A stretch of DNA of 43,601 nucleotides from CAYJLW01 sp964370965. GTDB taxonomy: Bacteria; Actinomycetota; Acidimicrobiia; UBA2766. This document shows, one piece after another, positions 15,232-23,489 of the stretch. A program made the position numbers and the translations under genes. The stretch spans positions 1-43,601 of the forward strand of contig CAYJLW010000033.1 of assembly GCA_964370965.1 (NCBI GenBank), given 5' to 3'. A model generated the notes under the pieces. That model had not been told where the DNA came from, made no database searches, and saw nothing but the letters and a program-made list of their open reading frames with translations. Numbering within the stretch: position 1 is the first letter of the stretch; each line of letters starts with the position of its first letter.

Positions 15232-16212
15232 TCAGTTCAGCCAAGCCGCCGGGACCCGGCCCGTGGCCGGCGGCCCTGCCTCTGTCAGCACGGCCCGCAG
15301 GTCGGGCGGCAGCGGTGACACGAAGACGAGGCGCTCACCGCTCCGGGGGTGCGTGAGCTCGAGGCGGTGGGAGTGGAGGAACTGGCGCCGGGAGCCGAGC
15401 GCCCTGGGCCCCCCGTAGGCGGCGTCGCCCACGACCGGATGCCCGATGGAGGCGAGGTGGACCCGGATCTGGTGCGTGCGGCCGGTCTCGAGCCAGGCGG
15501 TGAGGGCGCTCACCCGCGGCCGCTCCCATCGCGCCTCCACCCGGTAGGCGGTCCGGGCCGGACGGCCGTCGCCACGCACCGACATCGTGCGCGCCCCCGG
15601 CGCCCGTCCCACCGGCCCGTCCACGAGACCCTGCTCGACGTCGAAGCCCCCGGCAGTGAGGACAGAGTACTCCCGGTGAAGACTCCGGGCAGCGACCTCG
15701 GCGGACAGGACGCGCCTCGCTTCCTCCGTGCGGGCGACCACGAGGAGACCGGACGTGTCCTTGTCGATGCGATGCACGATTCCGGGGCGCTGCTCTTCGC
15801 CGCCCGCCCCGGCGAGGTCCGGAAAGCGCGCCAGGAGGCCGGCCACGAGCGTGGGCCGGACACTCCCGCGTCCGGCGGGGTGGACTGTGAGACCGGGCGG
15901 CTTGTCCACGACGACGATGTCGGCGTCGGCGTGCACGACGCCGAAGGCCACGTCCGCGGGCTCCGGACGTCCGGTCCGGAGGGGCACGATCTCGGCTTCG
16001 ACGTGCGCTCCTGCCCGGGGGCGGTCCTTCTCCCGGGCGGGGCGACCGTCGACGGTCACGGCGACGACGTCGAGGGCGGCTCTGGCCACGCCGGCGCGAT
16101 CCGCGAGGAGGCGGTCGAGTCGGGTGCCTGCCTCCCCCTCGTCCACGGTGAAGGACACCGGGACCCCGGACCCCGCGAACACCGTGGGGCGGGAGCAGTC
16201 CTCTCGGCTCAC
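15232..16212 (-). CDS. rluD: Large-subunit-type RluA/RluD-family pseudouridine synthase
   Basis: This enzyme isomerises uridine to pseudouridine in 23S rRNA. It has an N-terminal S4-like part (GTRLDRLLADRAGVAR, about residues 30-45) and a catalytic domain with IVVVDKPPGLTVHPAG and HRIDKDTSGLLVVAR, which holds the catalytic Asp. GRTHQIRVHLASIGHPVVGD, shown in part as RTHQIRVHLASIGHP, and the end RQFLHSHRLEL complete the RluA signature. GTG 16212 overlaps the lspA stop (GTGA), so it is coupled to lspA. The rluD-after-lspA order is conserved in actinobacteria and supports RluD rather than RluA or RluC, but the target uridine is not proven. Confidence 0.92.
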   Translation of the reverse strand: MSREDCSRPTVFAGSGVPVSFTVDEGEAGTRLDRLLADRAGVARAALDVVAVTVDGRPAREKDRPRAGAHVEAEIVPLRTGRPEPADVAFGVVHADADIVVVDKPPGLTVHPAGRGSVRPTLVAGLLARFPDLAGAGGEEQRPGIVHRIDKDTSGLLVVARTEEARRVLSAEVAARSLHREYSVLTAGGFDVEQGLVDGPVGRAPGARTMSVRGDGRPARTAYRVEARWERPRVSALTAWLETGRTHQIRVHLASIGHPVVGDAAYGGPRALGSRRQFLHSHRLELTHPRSGERLVFVSPLPPDLRAVLTEAGPPATGRVPAAWLN

Positions 16213-16775
16213 CTGCTCGACTCCGGGTGCCCCTCGCGGCCCCCTCGGGACCCCCCCGCCCCACTGGCCGCGCCGTCAGCCTGCTCGCAGCGCTCGCTCG
16301 CCCGGCGGGCCGTGTCGTCCCTCCAGACGCAGATCACCACGAGGATGACACCCGCGCTCACGCACATGTCGGCGACGTTGAACGTGGGCCAGCGGGGCAC
16401 GTCGATGAAGTCCACCACGTAGCCGCGCAAGAAGCCCGGTGACCGGAAGACGCGGTCGACCAGGTTGCCCAGCGCTCCGCCGGCGACGAGGCCGAGGCCG
16501 ACCAGCAGCGGGGTTTCCCGCACGCGTCCGGCATACCACAGCACCCAGCCCACGGCGAGCACGGCGACCACTGCGAGGACGGTGCCCGCACCCTGGAAGG
16601 AACCGAAGGCGCCCCCGGGGTTCCGGGCGAGCCGGAACACGAGCAGGTCGCCCAAGACGCTGACTTCGCGCCCGGCCAACGCGGCCACGGCCCAACTCTT
16701 GGCGAGCGCGTCGAGGATGACGGCGCCGACCGCAACGGAGGCCACGAGCAGACGGGACCGGCGCCCTGGCGCCAC
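16209..16775 (-). CDS. lspA: Lipoprotein signal peptidase (signal peptidase II)
   Basis: This membrane aspartyl protease removes the signal peptide of prolipoproteins after lipid attachment. It has four hydrophobic segments and the family motifs ARNPGGAFGSF, GGALGNLVDRVF (first catalytic Asp) with GYVVDFIDV, and FNVADMCVSAG (second catalytic Asp). The start is uncertain because codons just after the upstream dksA stop include no ATG. GTG 16775 is chosen because it gives a basic leader (APGRRSR) before the first helix; GTG 16745 would begin inside it. The C-terminus after the last helix carries an unusual hydrophilic tail of about 35 residues rich in Gly, Arg and Glu. It lies in an operon with the dksA-like gene (14-base gap) and rluD (overlap). 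Confidence 0.92.
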   Translation of the reverse strand: MAPGRRSRLLVASVAVGAVILDALAKSWAVAALAGREVSVLGDLLVFRLARNPGGAFGSFQGAGTVLAVVAVLAVGWVLWYAGRVRETPLLVGLGLVAGGALGNLVDRVFRSPGFLRGYVVDFIDVPRWPTFNVADMCVSAGVILVVICVWRDDTARRASERCEQADGAASGAGGSRGGREGHPESSR

Positions 16776-16789
16776 CTGCGGGTCGTCGC

Positions 16790-17512
16790 TCAGATCAACA
16801 ACCTCTCCTCGGCCTGCTGGCACGTGACGCAAAGGGCGGCGTACGGCAGGGCGTTGAGACGGGCCTTCGCTATCGGCTTCGCGCAGCGCTCGCAGGTGCC
16901 GTAGCTGCCCTCCTGGAGCTTGGCGATCGCACGCTCGACCTTGTGCAGGAGGTCGGCGGCGTTGGCCGACAGCGAGAGGTCCTTCTCGCGCTCGGCGGCG
17001 AGGCCGGCGCCCTCGGCGTCCTCGTCCGCACGCATCTCGGCGGCTTCGGGATCCTCGACCAGGGCACGGCGTTCGGCCTCGAGCTCCTCGGCCTGGTGCA
17101 GAAGGGCGTCGCGTTCCTCTTGCAGGCGGGCGAAGAGCTTGAGGTCCCCGGGACTCAGGGCGGCCTTGCGCGAAGCGGCCTTCGCCGGCTCCCGCTTCGC
17201 AGAGCCCTTCGCTGTGGTCTTGCGGGCAGGTTCCTTCGCCGCCCCCGCCTTGGCGACACGCACCCTGGGCGCATCCGCGCCGATCCCCGTGGCTTTGGCG
17301 GCGCCCCGTCGCGGCGTCGCCTTGGCCTCCTCCTTGGCGGCCGGGGTGCGCTTCGGGGTCGCCTTCGCCGCCGGCGAGGACGTCCCGGGCTGCCCACGGC
17401 CGGCAGCGGCCTTGGACTTCGCCGCACTCCGGGCGGGCGCCGCCCCCCCGGACCCCTTGCCTGCCGCGGCGGCCGTACCCGTCTTGGCCGGCCGCTTCGC
17501 TGGAGTAGCCAC
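16790..17512 (-). CDS. DksA/TraR-family zinc-finger protein with a long Lys/Ala/Pro-rich N-terminal tail
   Basis: The C-terminal half (about residues 120-240) has a coiled-coil-like helix pair (LQEERDALLHQAEELEAERR) and a four-cysteine zinc finger CERC...CVTC (Cys207, 210, 228, 231). This is the DksA/TraR layout that reaches into the secondary channel of RNA polymerase. The first about 115 residues are a low-complexity basic tail of KPAKTGTAAAAGKG- and AKATPKRTPAAK-type repeats, like histone H1 tails, and probably bind nucleic acid. Acidic tip residues (EDPEAAEMRADEDAEG) lie at the coiled-coil tip. GTG 17512 is preceded by a weak AAGGCGGAA. The gene heads a dksA-like-lspA-rluD operon, a conserved actinobacterial order. 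Confidence 0.88.
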   Translation of the reverse strand: MATPAKRPAKTGTAAAAGKGSGGAAPARSAAKSKAAAGRGQPGTSSPAAKATPKRTPAAKEEAKATPRRGAAKATGIGADAPRVRVAKAGAAKEPARKTTAKGSAKREPAKAASRKAALSPGDLKLFARLQEERDALLHQAEELEAERRALVEDPEAAEMRADEDAEGAGLAAEREKDLSLSANAADLLHKVERAIAKLQEGSYGTCERCAKPIAKARLNALPYAALCVTCQQAEERLLI

Positions 17513-17641
17513 CTGTTCCGCCTTCCGTCTCGCGTCGTGGGCGCGATCTCACACGGCCGTCCGCGCCGCTGTCTCCGGCCCCGTCTCCGGGGACCGCGCC
17601 GCAACCCCGGGACACACGTACCCGGGCCGCGGAAGCGCCGC

Positions 17642-17670
17642 TTTCTAGCACCAGAGGCGCTTCGCGTCAA
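17642..17670 (-). promoter_or_regulatory. Sigma-70-type promoter for the dksA-like-lspA-rluD operon
   Basis: On the minus strand TTGACG (17670-17665), a 17-base spacer and TAGAAA (17647-17642) form a good promoter, predicting a start near 17635 and a leader of about 120 bases. An inverted repeat GGAAGCGCC...GGCGCTTC (17631-17639 and 17656-17663) flanks the -10 and could be a regulator site. Confidence 0.6.
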
Positions 17671-17731
17671 CGACCGTTTCCGTCCCGCAATTCCCTGCCG
17701 CATTTCCTCCGGGGAGGTCCGGGCCCGCCGG

Positions 17732-17737
17732 TAGCAT
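17732..17737 (+). promoter_or_regulatory. Possible -10 element for ileS (leaderless start)
   Basis: TAGCAT lies 8 bases before the GTG of ileS, so a transcript would begin at or just before the start codon. There is no convincing -35. No T-box antiterminator or sequestrator motif (TGGNACC) is visible before ileS. Confidence 0.4.
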
Positions 17738-17745
17738 CACCGCCC

Positions 17746-20700
17746 GTGACCAGGTTCCGGCATCCAGATCCCACCGTCTCCCTCCCGCAGCTCGAAGAGC
17801 GAGTCCTCGCCCGCTGGGCGGCCCAGGACACGTTCCAGCGGAGCGTCGCCCGACGCGTCGGCGCTCCCGAGTTCGTCTTCTACGACGGCCCCCCGTTCGC
17901 GAACGGCCTCCCCCACTACGGCCACATCCTCACGTCCTACGTCAAAGACACGGTGCCCCGCTACTTCACGATGCGGGGTCACCGCGTCGAGCGCCGTTGG
18001 GGGTGGGACTGCCACGGCCTCCCCGTCGAGCTCGACGCCCAGCGCCAGCTCGGCCTCCGCGGCGTGAAAGAGATCAACGACTACGGCGTGGGGCGCTTCA
18101 ACGAGGTCTGCCGCGCCTCGGTGTTCACCTACGCCGAGGAGTGGCAGAAGGTCATCACCCGCATCGGCCGCTGGGTCGACTTCGAAGACCAGTACCGCAC
18201 CATGGACCTCTCCTACATGGAGACGGTGATGTGGCTCTTCCACGAGCTCTACGAGCGGGGCCTCGTCTACGAGTCCTACAAGGTCCTGGCCTACTGCACG
18301 TCCTGCCAGACACCGCTGTCGAACTTCGAGACCCGCATGGACGACAGCTACCGCGACCGCGAGGACCCCACCGTCACCGTCGCCCTCCCGCTCGTCGACG
18401 AGCCGCGGACGTCGCTCCTCGTGTGGACCACGACGCCCTGGACGCTCCCGTCCAACGTCGCCGTGGCGATCGCTCCCGACCTCGACTACGCCACATGGGA
18501 GTCCCCGGACGGCGGCGAAAGGGTCGTGCTCGCCGCCGCCTCCGAGGCCGCCTACGCGGAACGCCTCGAGGGCTGGCGAATGGTCGCCACGGACAGGGGC
18601 GCCCGTTGGGGGGGTCGCGGCTACGTCCCGATCTTCGACTACTTCGCCTCCACGGAGAACGCCTTCGTGGTCGTCACCTCCGACGTCGTCGTGGAGGGCG
18701 AAGGCACGGGCCTGGTCCACATCGCCCCCGCCTTCGGCGAAGACGACGCCCGCATCGGGCGCGCCCACGCCATAGCCGGGCCGATGCCGGTGCACGACGA
18801 CGGCACATTCGACGAACGCGTCTCGGACTTCGCCGGCCTCCACGTCTTCGAGGCGAACCCTCTCATCGAGGAGCATCTCCGCAACGCCGGACGCCTCTTC
18901 GACGCCGCCCCCTACTCCCACCCCTACCCGCACTGCTGGCGGTGCTCGGAACCGCTCATCTACCGGGCGATCGACTCCTGGATGGTCGACGTCGACAAGG
19001 TCCGGGGCGAGTTGCACGCCGCCAACGACTCCGTGCACTGGATCCCGACGCATGTGGGGGTGGGAGCGATGCGCCACGGCATCGAGAACGCCCCGGACTG
19101 GGCGCTCACCCGGAACCGCTTCTGGGGCTCGCCGATCCCGGTGTGGAAGTGCGACCACGGTGATCCGGAAACGGGCGACCGCGAGATCTACGTCCCCGGG
19201 TCGATCGCCGAGTTGGCCGAGACGTCGGGGTGCGCCGTCGACGACCTCCACCGACCCGCCATCGACGACGTCACATGGCCCTGCGCCCACGGCGGGACGA
19301 TGCGGCGTGTCCCGGACGTCCTCGACTGCTGGTTCGAGTCCGGCGCGATGCCCTTCGCCCAGCGGCACTGGCCCTTCGAGCAGACGGGCAGCCTCGACTT
19401 CCCGGCCGACTTCATCGTGGAGTACATCGGCCAGGTACGGGGCTGGTTCTACACCCTGCTCGTGATATCCAGCTCTCTCCGGGGCGAGAGCCCGTTCCGC
19501 AACTGCCTGACGCACGGAGTCCTGCTCGGCAACGACGGCCGGAAGCTGTCCAAGCGGCTGCAGAACTACCCGGACCCCACCGAGGTGATCGACACCTACG
19601 GATCTGACGCCCTGCGCGCCTCGCAGCTCTCTTCGGCGATCGTCCGCGGAGGAGACGGCGCCGTGTCGGTGGAGAACATCAGAGAGGCTTCCCGCCGCTT
19701 CCTGGCCCCGCTCTGGAACGCGTGGACGTTCTTCGCCACGTACGCCGAGGCCGCCGCCTTCGAGGACCCGCCGGAGCGCCTCGCGGACGTGGCCCCGGCA
19801 CATCCGCTCGACCGCTTCGCCCTCGCCGCGGTCGAGCGGCTCCGTGCCGAGGTCACCGCCGCACTCGACGCTTTCGACCTCGCCCGCGCCTACGACTCCC
19901 TGGCCTTGTTCCTGGAGCTGCTCACGAACTGGTACATCCGCCTCTCCCGCCGGCGCTTCTGGGAGCCCGCCCCCCCGGTCACCGGAGAGGAGAAGGAGCC
20001 CTTCGACACCCTATACACCGTCCTGCACCGCACCGCGAGGGTCGCCGCCCCCCTCCTGCCCTTCCTCACGGACGCCCTCGCCGCCGAGCTCGGCGCCGAG
20101 GACTCCGTGCACCTCGAGGACTGGCCCGAGGCCATGACCCCGTGGAGCGACGCCGCTCTCCTCGCGGAGAACGACGTCGTGGAACGGCTCGTCACCATGG
20201 CGCGGGCGGTGCGCGCCGAGCGCAAGATCCGCACCCGCCAACCCCTCGCGCGTCTCGTCGTCGCCGGTGTCCCGGCCGAGGTCGTCGAGCGCTACCGCCC
20301 CGTAATCGCCTCCGAGGTGAACGTCCGTGACGTGGAGCACCGGGACGACCCCGGAGAGCTCGCCGTCACCGGCGTGTCCCCCGACCCGCGCGTCCTCGGG
20401 CCCCGGCTGGGCAAGAAGGTCCAGGACGTCTTGAGCGCAGCCCGGGCCGGGGACGCCGAGGTGCTCCCCGACGGCACCGCCCGTGTCGCGGGCGAGACCC
20501 TCGCCGCCGGGGAGTTCTCCCTGTCCATGCGCCCGGCGACCGAGGCCCTCGGCATCGCCACCGACCGGGGGGTCGTCGTCGCCCTCGACCTCTCGGTCAC
20601 GCCCGAGCTCCGCCTCGAAGGCCTGGCCCGGGACCTCCTCCGCCACGTCCAGGAACTCCGCAAGACGGCGGGACTCCGGGTGTCCGACCGCATCCGCCTC

Positions 20701-20886
20701 GTCCTTGACGGCGCCGGTTCCCTCGGCGACGTCGTCGCCGCCCACGGGGGCCTACTGCAGGCGGAATCCCTGGCCGTCAGGCTCGAGATGGGCACCACAC
20801 CCCTCGCGCACGAAGTAGAGGTCGATCTCGACGGCAGTCCCGCCCGGATCAGTCTGGAGGTCGTCGGGGCACAAGAGATCCCCTGA
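17746..20886 (+). CDS. ileS: Isoleucyl-tRNA synthetase, type 2 (eukaryote-like)
   Basis: This class Ia synthetase charges tRNA-Ile and edits misactivated valine. The HIGH box is HYGH (residues 57-60, GLPHYGHIL) and the KMSKS box is KLSKR (600-604, in GRKLSKRLQNYPDP). The LQNYPDP extension marks the type-2 group, which is usually less sensitive to mupirocin. The editing domain is seen around LVWTTTPWTLPSN and GTGLVHIAPAFGEDDA. The length of 1046 is typical of type 2. GTG 17746 is the only start that keeps the N-terminal FRHPDPTVSLPQLEERVL segment. Its strand is opposite to divIVA and dksA, whereas in Streptomyces, as I recall, ileS is co-directional in this position. Confidence 0.97.
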   Translation: MTRFRHPDPTVSLPQLEERVLARWAAQDTFQRSVARRVGAPEFVFYDGPPFANGLPHYGHILTSYVKDTVPRYFTMRGHRVERRWGWDCHGLPVELDAQRQLGLRGVKEINDYGVGRFNEVCRASVFTYAEEWQKVITRIGRWVDFEDQYRTMDLSYMETVMWLFHELYERGLVYESYKVLAYCTSCQTPLSNFETRMDDSYRDREDPTVTVALPLVDEPRTSLLVWTTTPWTLPSNVAVAIAPDLDYATWESPDGGERVVLAAASEAAYAERLEGWRMVATDRGARWGGRGYVPIFDYFASTENAFVVVTSDVVVEGEGTGLVHIAPAFGEDDARIGRAHAIAGPMPVHDDGTFDERVSDFAGLHVFEANPLIEEHLRNAGRLFDAAPYSHPYPHCWRCSEPLIYRAIDSWMVDVDKVRGELHAANDSVHWIPTHVGVGAMRHGIENAPDWALTRNRFWGSPIPVWKCDHGDPETGDREIYVPGSIAELAETSGCAVDDLHRPAIDDVTWPCAHGGTMRRVPDVLDCWFESGAMPFAQRHWPFEQTGSLDFPADFIVEYIGQVRGWFYTLLVISSSLRGESPFRNCLTHGVLLGNDGRKLSKRLQNYPDPTEVIDTYGSDALRASQLSSAIVRGGDGAVSVENIREASRRFLAPLWNAWTFFATYAEAAAFEDPPERLADVAPAHPLDRFALAAVERLRAEVTAALDAFDLARAYDSLALFLELLTNWYIRLSRRRFWEPAPPVTGEEKEPFDTLYTVLHRTARVAAPLLPFLTDALAAELGAEDSVHLEDWPEAMTPWSDAALLAENDVVERLVTMARAVRAERKIRTRQPLARLVVAGVPAEVVERYRPVIASEVNVRDVEHRDDPGELAVTGVSPDPRVLGPRLGKKVQDVLSAARAGDAEVLPDGTARVAGETLAAGEFSLSMRPATEALGIATDRGVVVALDLSVTPELRLEGLARDLLRHVQELRKTAGLRVSDRIRLVLDGAGSLGDVVAAHGGLLQAESLAVRLEMGTTPLAHEVEVDLDGSPARISLEVVGAQEIP

Positions 20887-20951
20887 CGGCCGGGGCGCCC
20901 ACCGGCGGGGGATCGGCGCCGAGCTTTCGAGGCCCGGGCGGACCGGGTCGG

Positions 20952-21902
20952 CTACTCGTGCGAAAGGCGGCGGAAGAGACCGGCAGCCGCATCGGAGTCC
21001 ACGTGCCGATCATGGGCCTGCGGCGACCGCTCCGCCGGGGCGACGTCGAACGCACCGCCGCCCACCTCGTCCTCCAGGCCGAGCCCCTGGCGCACAACGT
21101 GGACCTGCTCCTCGAAGACCTCGGGCGCCACGAGCGTGGAGAGGGCGACCGGCCCCGGCCCCGCCTGCGAGGGGCCGTGCGCGCCCGACAGCGTGTGGCT
21201 CCAGTCCGCCTGGGCCTGCGGGGCGCCGGGCTGCACAGGGCCCGGGGACATGGGGAGGACATGGCCGTGTGCGGGCGCCTGCGGGGCCGGTGCAGGGCTC
21301 ATGGGAACGGTGTGCGGGGCGGCCGCGGGGGCCGTGTGCGCCCCGGGCGCCACGGACGTCGATCCCTGGGGCAGCACGCCCGCGGGAGCCGCCATCGGGG
21401 GGGCGACCTGGGCGGCGGGCGCGGTCATGAACTCCGGCGCCGGCCCCGGAGGCTGGCTGCGGGTTTCGTCCAGAAGGCGGATCTGCGCCTCGAGAGCCGC
21501 GCGGAGCCGGCCGCGGTACTCCTCCTCGTAGGAGAGGAGGGCCCTGATGTCGCCCTCGAGGGCGTGGCGGCGGGCGGCGATCTCCTGGTCGAGACGGGCC
21601 GCCCGGGCCTCGGCCTCGGCGAGAAGCTGGCGACCCTGGGCGTCTGCCGCCTGGAGCATCTCCTCGGCGCGCTGCTGAGCCATGCGCAACACCTCGGCCA
21701 TCTGCTCCGAGACGTTCTGTTGCTGCGCCGCCATGGCGGCGTACTGCCGAACACGTTCGTCGGCCTGGTACAGGAGTCCCTGGAGTTCCTGGACGGTGGC
21801 GGCGACGCGTTCCAGGAACTGGTCAACCTGAGCGGGGTCGTATCCGCCCTTTCGCGTCTCGGCGAACTCGACGCTCCGCACGTCGGCAGCGCTCAGCTGC
21901 AT
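20952..21902 (-). CDS. divIVA: DivIVA/Wag31-type polar growth and division-site protein
   Basis: This cytoplasmic coiled-coil protein binds negatively curved membrane and organises growth at poles or septa. The N-terminal lipid-binding domain has LSAADVRSVEFAETRKGGYD and PAQVDQFLERVAATV. A long coiled coil (about residues 35-155, with ERVRQYAAMAAQQQN and AEARAARLDQEIAARR) follows. Then comes a Pro/Ala-rich linker of about 110 residues with a degenerate P-M-x-P pattern, and a short C-terminal part ending GLFRRLSHE. ATG 21902 has GGGAGG 4-9 bases upstream. The 316-residue length and long linker resemble actinobacterial DivIVA rather than the Bacillus protein. It has its own promoter behind a hairpin. 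Confidence 0.93.
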   Translation of the reverse strand: MQLSAADVRSVEFAETRKGGYDPAQVDQFLERVAATVQELQGLLYQADERVRQYAAMAAQQQNVSEQMAEVLRMAQQRAEEMLQAADAQGRQLLAEAEARAARLDQEIAARRHALEGDIRALLSYEEEYRGRLRAALEAQIRLLDETRSQPPGPAPEFMTAPAAQVAPPMAAPAGVLPQGSTSVAPGAHTAPAAAPHTVPMSPAPAPQAPAHGHVLPMSPGPVQPGAPQAQADWSHTLSGAHGPSQAGPGPVALSTLVAPEVFEEQVHVVRQGLGLEDEVGGGAFDVAPAERSPQAHDRHVDSDAAAGLFRRLSHE

Positions 21903-21928
21903 GGATCCTCCCGGGGAAGGCGCCCGGC

Positions 21929-21937
21929 ATTGTATCA
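21929..21937 (-). promoter_or_regulatory. Extended -10 promoter for divIVA
   Basis: The minus strand reads TGATACAAT (21937-21929), a TG-N-TACAAT extended -10, with the start predicted near 21922 and a leader of about 20 bases carrying GGGAGG. No -35 is seen; the upstream position is taken by a GGGGGAC hairpin. Confidence 0.55.
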
Positions 21938-21960
21938 AGGGGGGGACTACGTCCCCCTTC
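21937..21960. terminator. Hairpin 1-type repeat (copy F) between yggT and divIVA
   Basis: The sequence AAGGGGGGGACTACGTCCCCCTT folds as GGGGGAC-TAC-GTCCCCC (41-47 with 51-57 of this hundred). It follows the yggT stop by two bases on the minus strand. It matches hairpin 1 of the dispersed element but lacks hairpin 2. Position fits a terminator or attenuator for the upstream ftsZ-yggT transcript before the divIVA promoter. Confidence 0.5.
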
Positions 21961-21961
21961 T

Positions 21962-22228
21962 CTAGAAGGCAGCCAGGACCTGCAAGAGGACGAATATCGC
22001 CAGGGTGAGGACGAGGAAGGACATGTCCAGGCCCATCCCGCCGAACTGCACTGGCGGGATGACGCGCCGCAGCGGGGCCAGGACCGGTTCTGTGAGTGAC
22101 TCCAGCACCGACTGCACCTTGCGCATGGGGGAGTCGTAGCCGATCGGGAACCACGACAGCACCGCGCGGCAGAAGAGGACGACGAGGTACGCGTACAGCA
22201 GCGCAGAGAGGATGCCGAGGGGTGAGAT
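21962..22228 (-). CDS. yggT: YggT-family membrane protein with an apparent ATC start
   Basis: This small protein has two hydrophobic helices. The family signature LFCRAVLSWFPIGYDSP is followed by VLAPLRRVIPPVQFGGMGLD and the final helix FLVLTLAIFVLLQVLAAF. In this frame there is no ATG, GTG or TTG before the first helix; the first GTG (22162) would cut the helix in half. AGGAG at 22238-22234, five bases before ATC 22228, makes ATC the best start and gives 88 residues, the usual length. The SD overlaps the sepF stop, so the two are coupled. A sequencing error in an ATG is the alternative. YggT proteins (YlmG in Bacillus) are linked to division and osmotic tolerance. Confidence 0.8.
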   Translation of the reverse strand: MSPLGILSALLYAYLVVLFCRAVLSWFPIGYDSPMRKVQSVLESLTEPVLAPLRRVIPPVQFGGMGLDMSFLVLTLAIFVLLQVLAAF

Positions 22229-22236
22229 GGTGGCTC

Positions 22237-22755
22237 CTAGACCCCGCTGAAGAGGCCCCGCTCCTTCATGCGGCGGCGGGCTTCGGCGGACACTTCGACG
22301 TTCGAGGGCGTGACAAGGAAGATGTTCTCGGCGACTCGCTCCATCTTCCCCCCCAGCGCGTAGACGAGACCCGACGTGAAGTCCACCAGGCGGCGGCGGA
22401 GGTCACGGTCGGCATCGCCGAGGTTGATGATGACGGGCACTCCTCGCTTCAACTGGTCGCCGATCTCGCGGGCCTCGTTGTAGCTCCCGGGGGCCACGAC
22501 ATGGAGCTTGTCGGCGGGCTGTTGGTTGATCTGGCGGACCACGGCCCCCCGTGGGGCGGGCTCGCTGGGATCGAGCGTGCGGATCCGCGGCGGCGACTCG
22601 CGCAGGGGCGGGGGTTCCGTGGGGATGGACGAGTCCAGTTCCGCCGAAACCGGCATCTCGTCGGGGTACTGGGTCGGCTCCTCGTCGTCGGCGAGACCAA
22701 GGAAGACCATGAACCGGCGCCATGAACCGGCCAACTCCAACCCCTCCTTCGTCAC
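22237..22755 (-). CDS. sepF: SepF cell-division protein
   Basis: SepF tethers FtsZ to the membrane and bundles FtsZ polymers in Gram-positive bacteria that lack FtsA. The 172-residue protein has an N-terminal amphipathic segment (GSWRRFMVFLGLADDEE), an acidic and proline-rich linker (residues 25-75), and the conserved core KLHVVAPGSYNEAREIGDQL, GVPVIINLGDADRDLRRRLVDF, shown in part, and SGLVYALGGKMERVAENIFLV. GTG 22755 is used; no ATG precedes the membrane-binding helix. There is no ftsA in the window, consistent with SepF as the anchor. It lies in the ftsZ-pgeF-yggS-sepF-yggT order typical of actinobacteria. Confidence 0.95.
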   Translation of the reverse strand: MTKEGLELAGSWRRFMVFLGLADDEEPTQYPDEMPVSAELDSSIPTEPPPLRESPPRIRTLDPSEPAPRGAVVRQINQQPADKLHVVAPGSYNEAREIGDQLKRGVPVIINLGDADRDLRRRLVDFTSGLVYALGGKMERVAENIFLVTPSNVEVSAEARRRMKERGLFSGV

Positions 22756-22784
22756 GCGGGCTACCTACTGAAGCGCGGAGAATC

Positions 22785-23489
22785 CTACCTGCCCATTTCG
22801 CCCCTCGCGGGGATATCTGGCGCACGGGGCCCGAAGAGCGCCCGGCCCACGCGCACAAGCGTGGCACCGGCGACCACGGCCTCCTCGAGATCGTCGGACA
22901 TCCCCATGGACAGCTCGGGCAGAGGGGTGCCGAGAGCGGCGGCGGTCTCGTCCCTCAGGCGGGCGAGGCCCTCAAAGGCGCCGCGGGCCGCGGCGGGGTC
23001 ACCTTGGGGGGCGATCGTGGTGAGGCCCCTCAGGTCCAGGCCGGCGGCGAGGCACAGGCGGGCGAGACCGGCAGCGTCCTCGACGGGGACGCCGGCCTTG
23101 GACGCCTCCCCGCTCACGTTCACCTGGACGAGGACCGCGATCCCGGGGATGCGCCGGGCGAGCGCCTCGGCGATCTCGGGGCGGTCGACGCTGTGGACGA
23201 GAGCGAACCCCGTGCCCAGGCTGCGCACCTTGTTGGTCTGCAGGCGGCCCACGAGGTGCCACGGGACGGCCGTCCCCAGCGCAGCGATCTTCGGGAGGGC
23301 CTCCTGAACGCGGTTCTCCCCCAAGGCGTGGATGGCGGCCCGCGTGTCGGAGTCCTCGAGGAAGCGGCGGATCTCGTCCACGGTGCGCCCCTTGGTGACT
23401 GCGACCACGCGGACCGCCGAGGGATCCCGGCCGGCGTCGCGGGCTGCAGTCGCGATCCGGCGGCGGACGGCCACCAGCCCCTCAAGCAT
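22785..23489 (-). CDS. yggS: YggS/PROSC-family pyridoxal-5'-phosphate-binding protein
   Basis: This single-domain PLP-binding TIM-barrel protein takes part in PLP homeostasis; no catalytic reaction is established for the family. The PLP lysine is in VRVVAVTKGRTVDEIR. Other family blocks are ALGENRVQEALPKI, WHLVGRLQTNKVRSL, LVQVNVSGEASKAG and LSMGMSDDLEEAVVAGAT. ATG 23489 gives 234 residues, the usual length, and overlaps the end of pgeF by 8 bases. The frame stays open upstream, but that part lies inside pgeF. Confidence 0.94.
   Translation of the reverse strand: MLEGLVAVRRRIATAARDAGRDPSAVRVVAVTKGRTVDEIRRFLEDSDTRAAIHALGENRVQEALPKIAALGTAVPWHLVGRLQTNKVRSLGTGFALVHSVDRPEIAEALARRIPGIAVLVQVNVSGEASKAGVPVEDAAGLARLCLAAGLDLRGLTTIAPQGDPAAARGAFEGLARLRDETAAALGTPLPELSMGMSDDLEEAVVAGATLVRVGRALFGPRAPDIPARGEMGR

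Noticed and set aside
17513..17745. T-box leader before ileS
   Set aside because: No TGGNACC antiterminator or anti-anticodon stem could be found, and the gap instead carries the opposite-strand dksA promoter.
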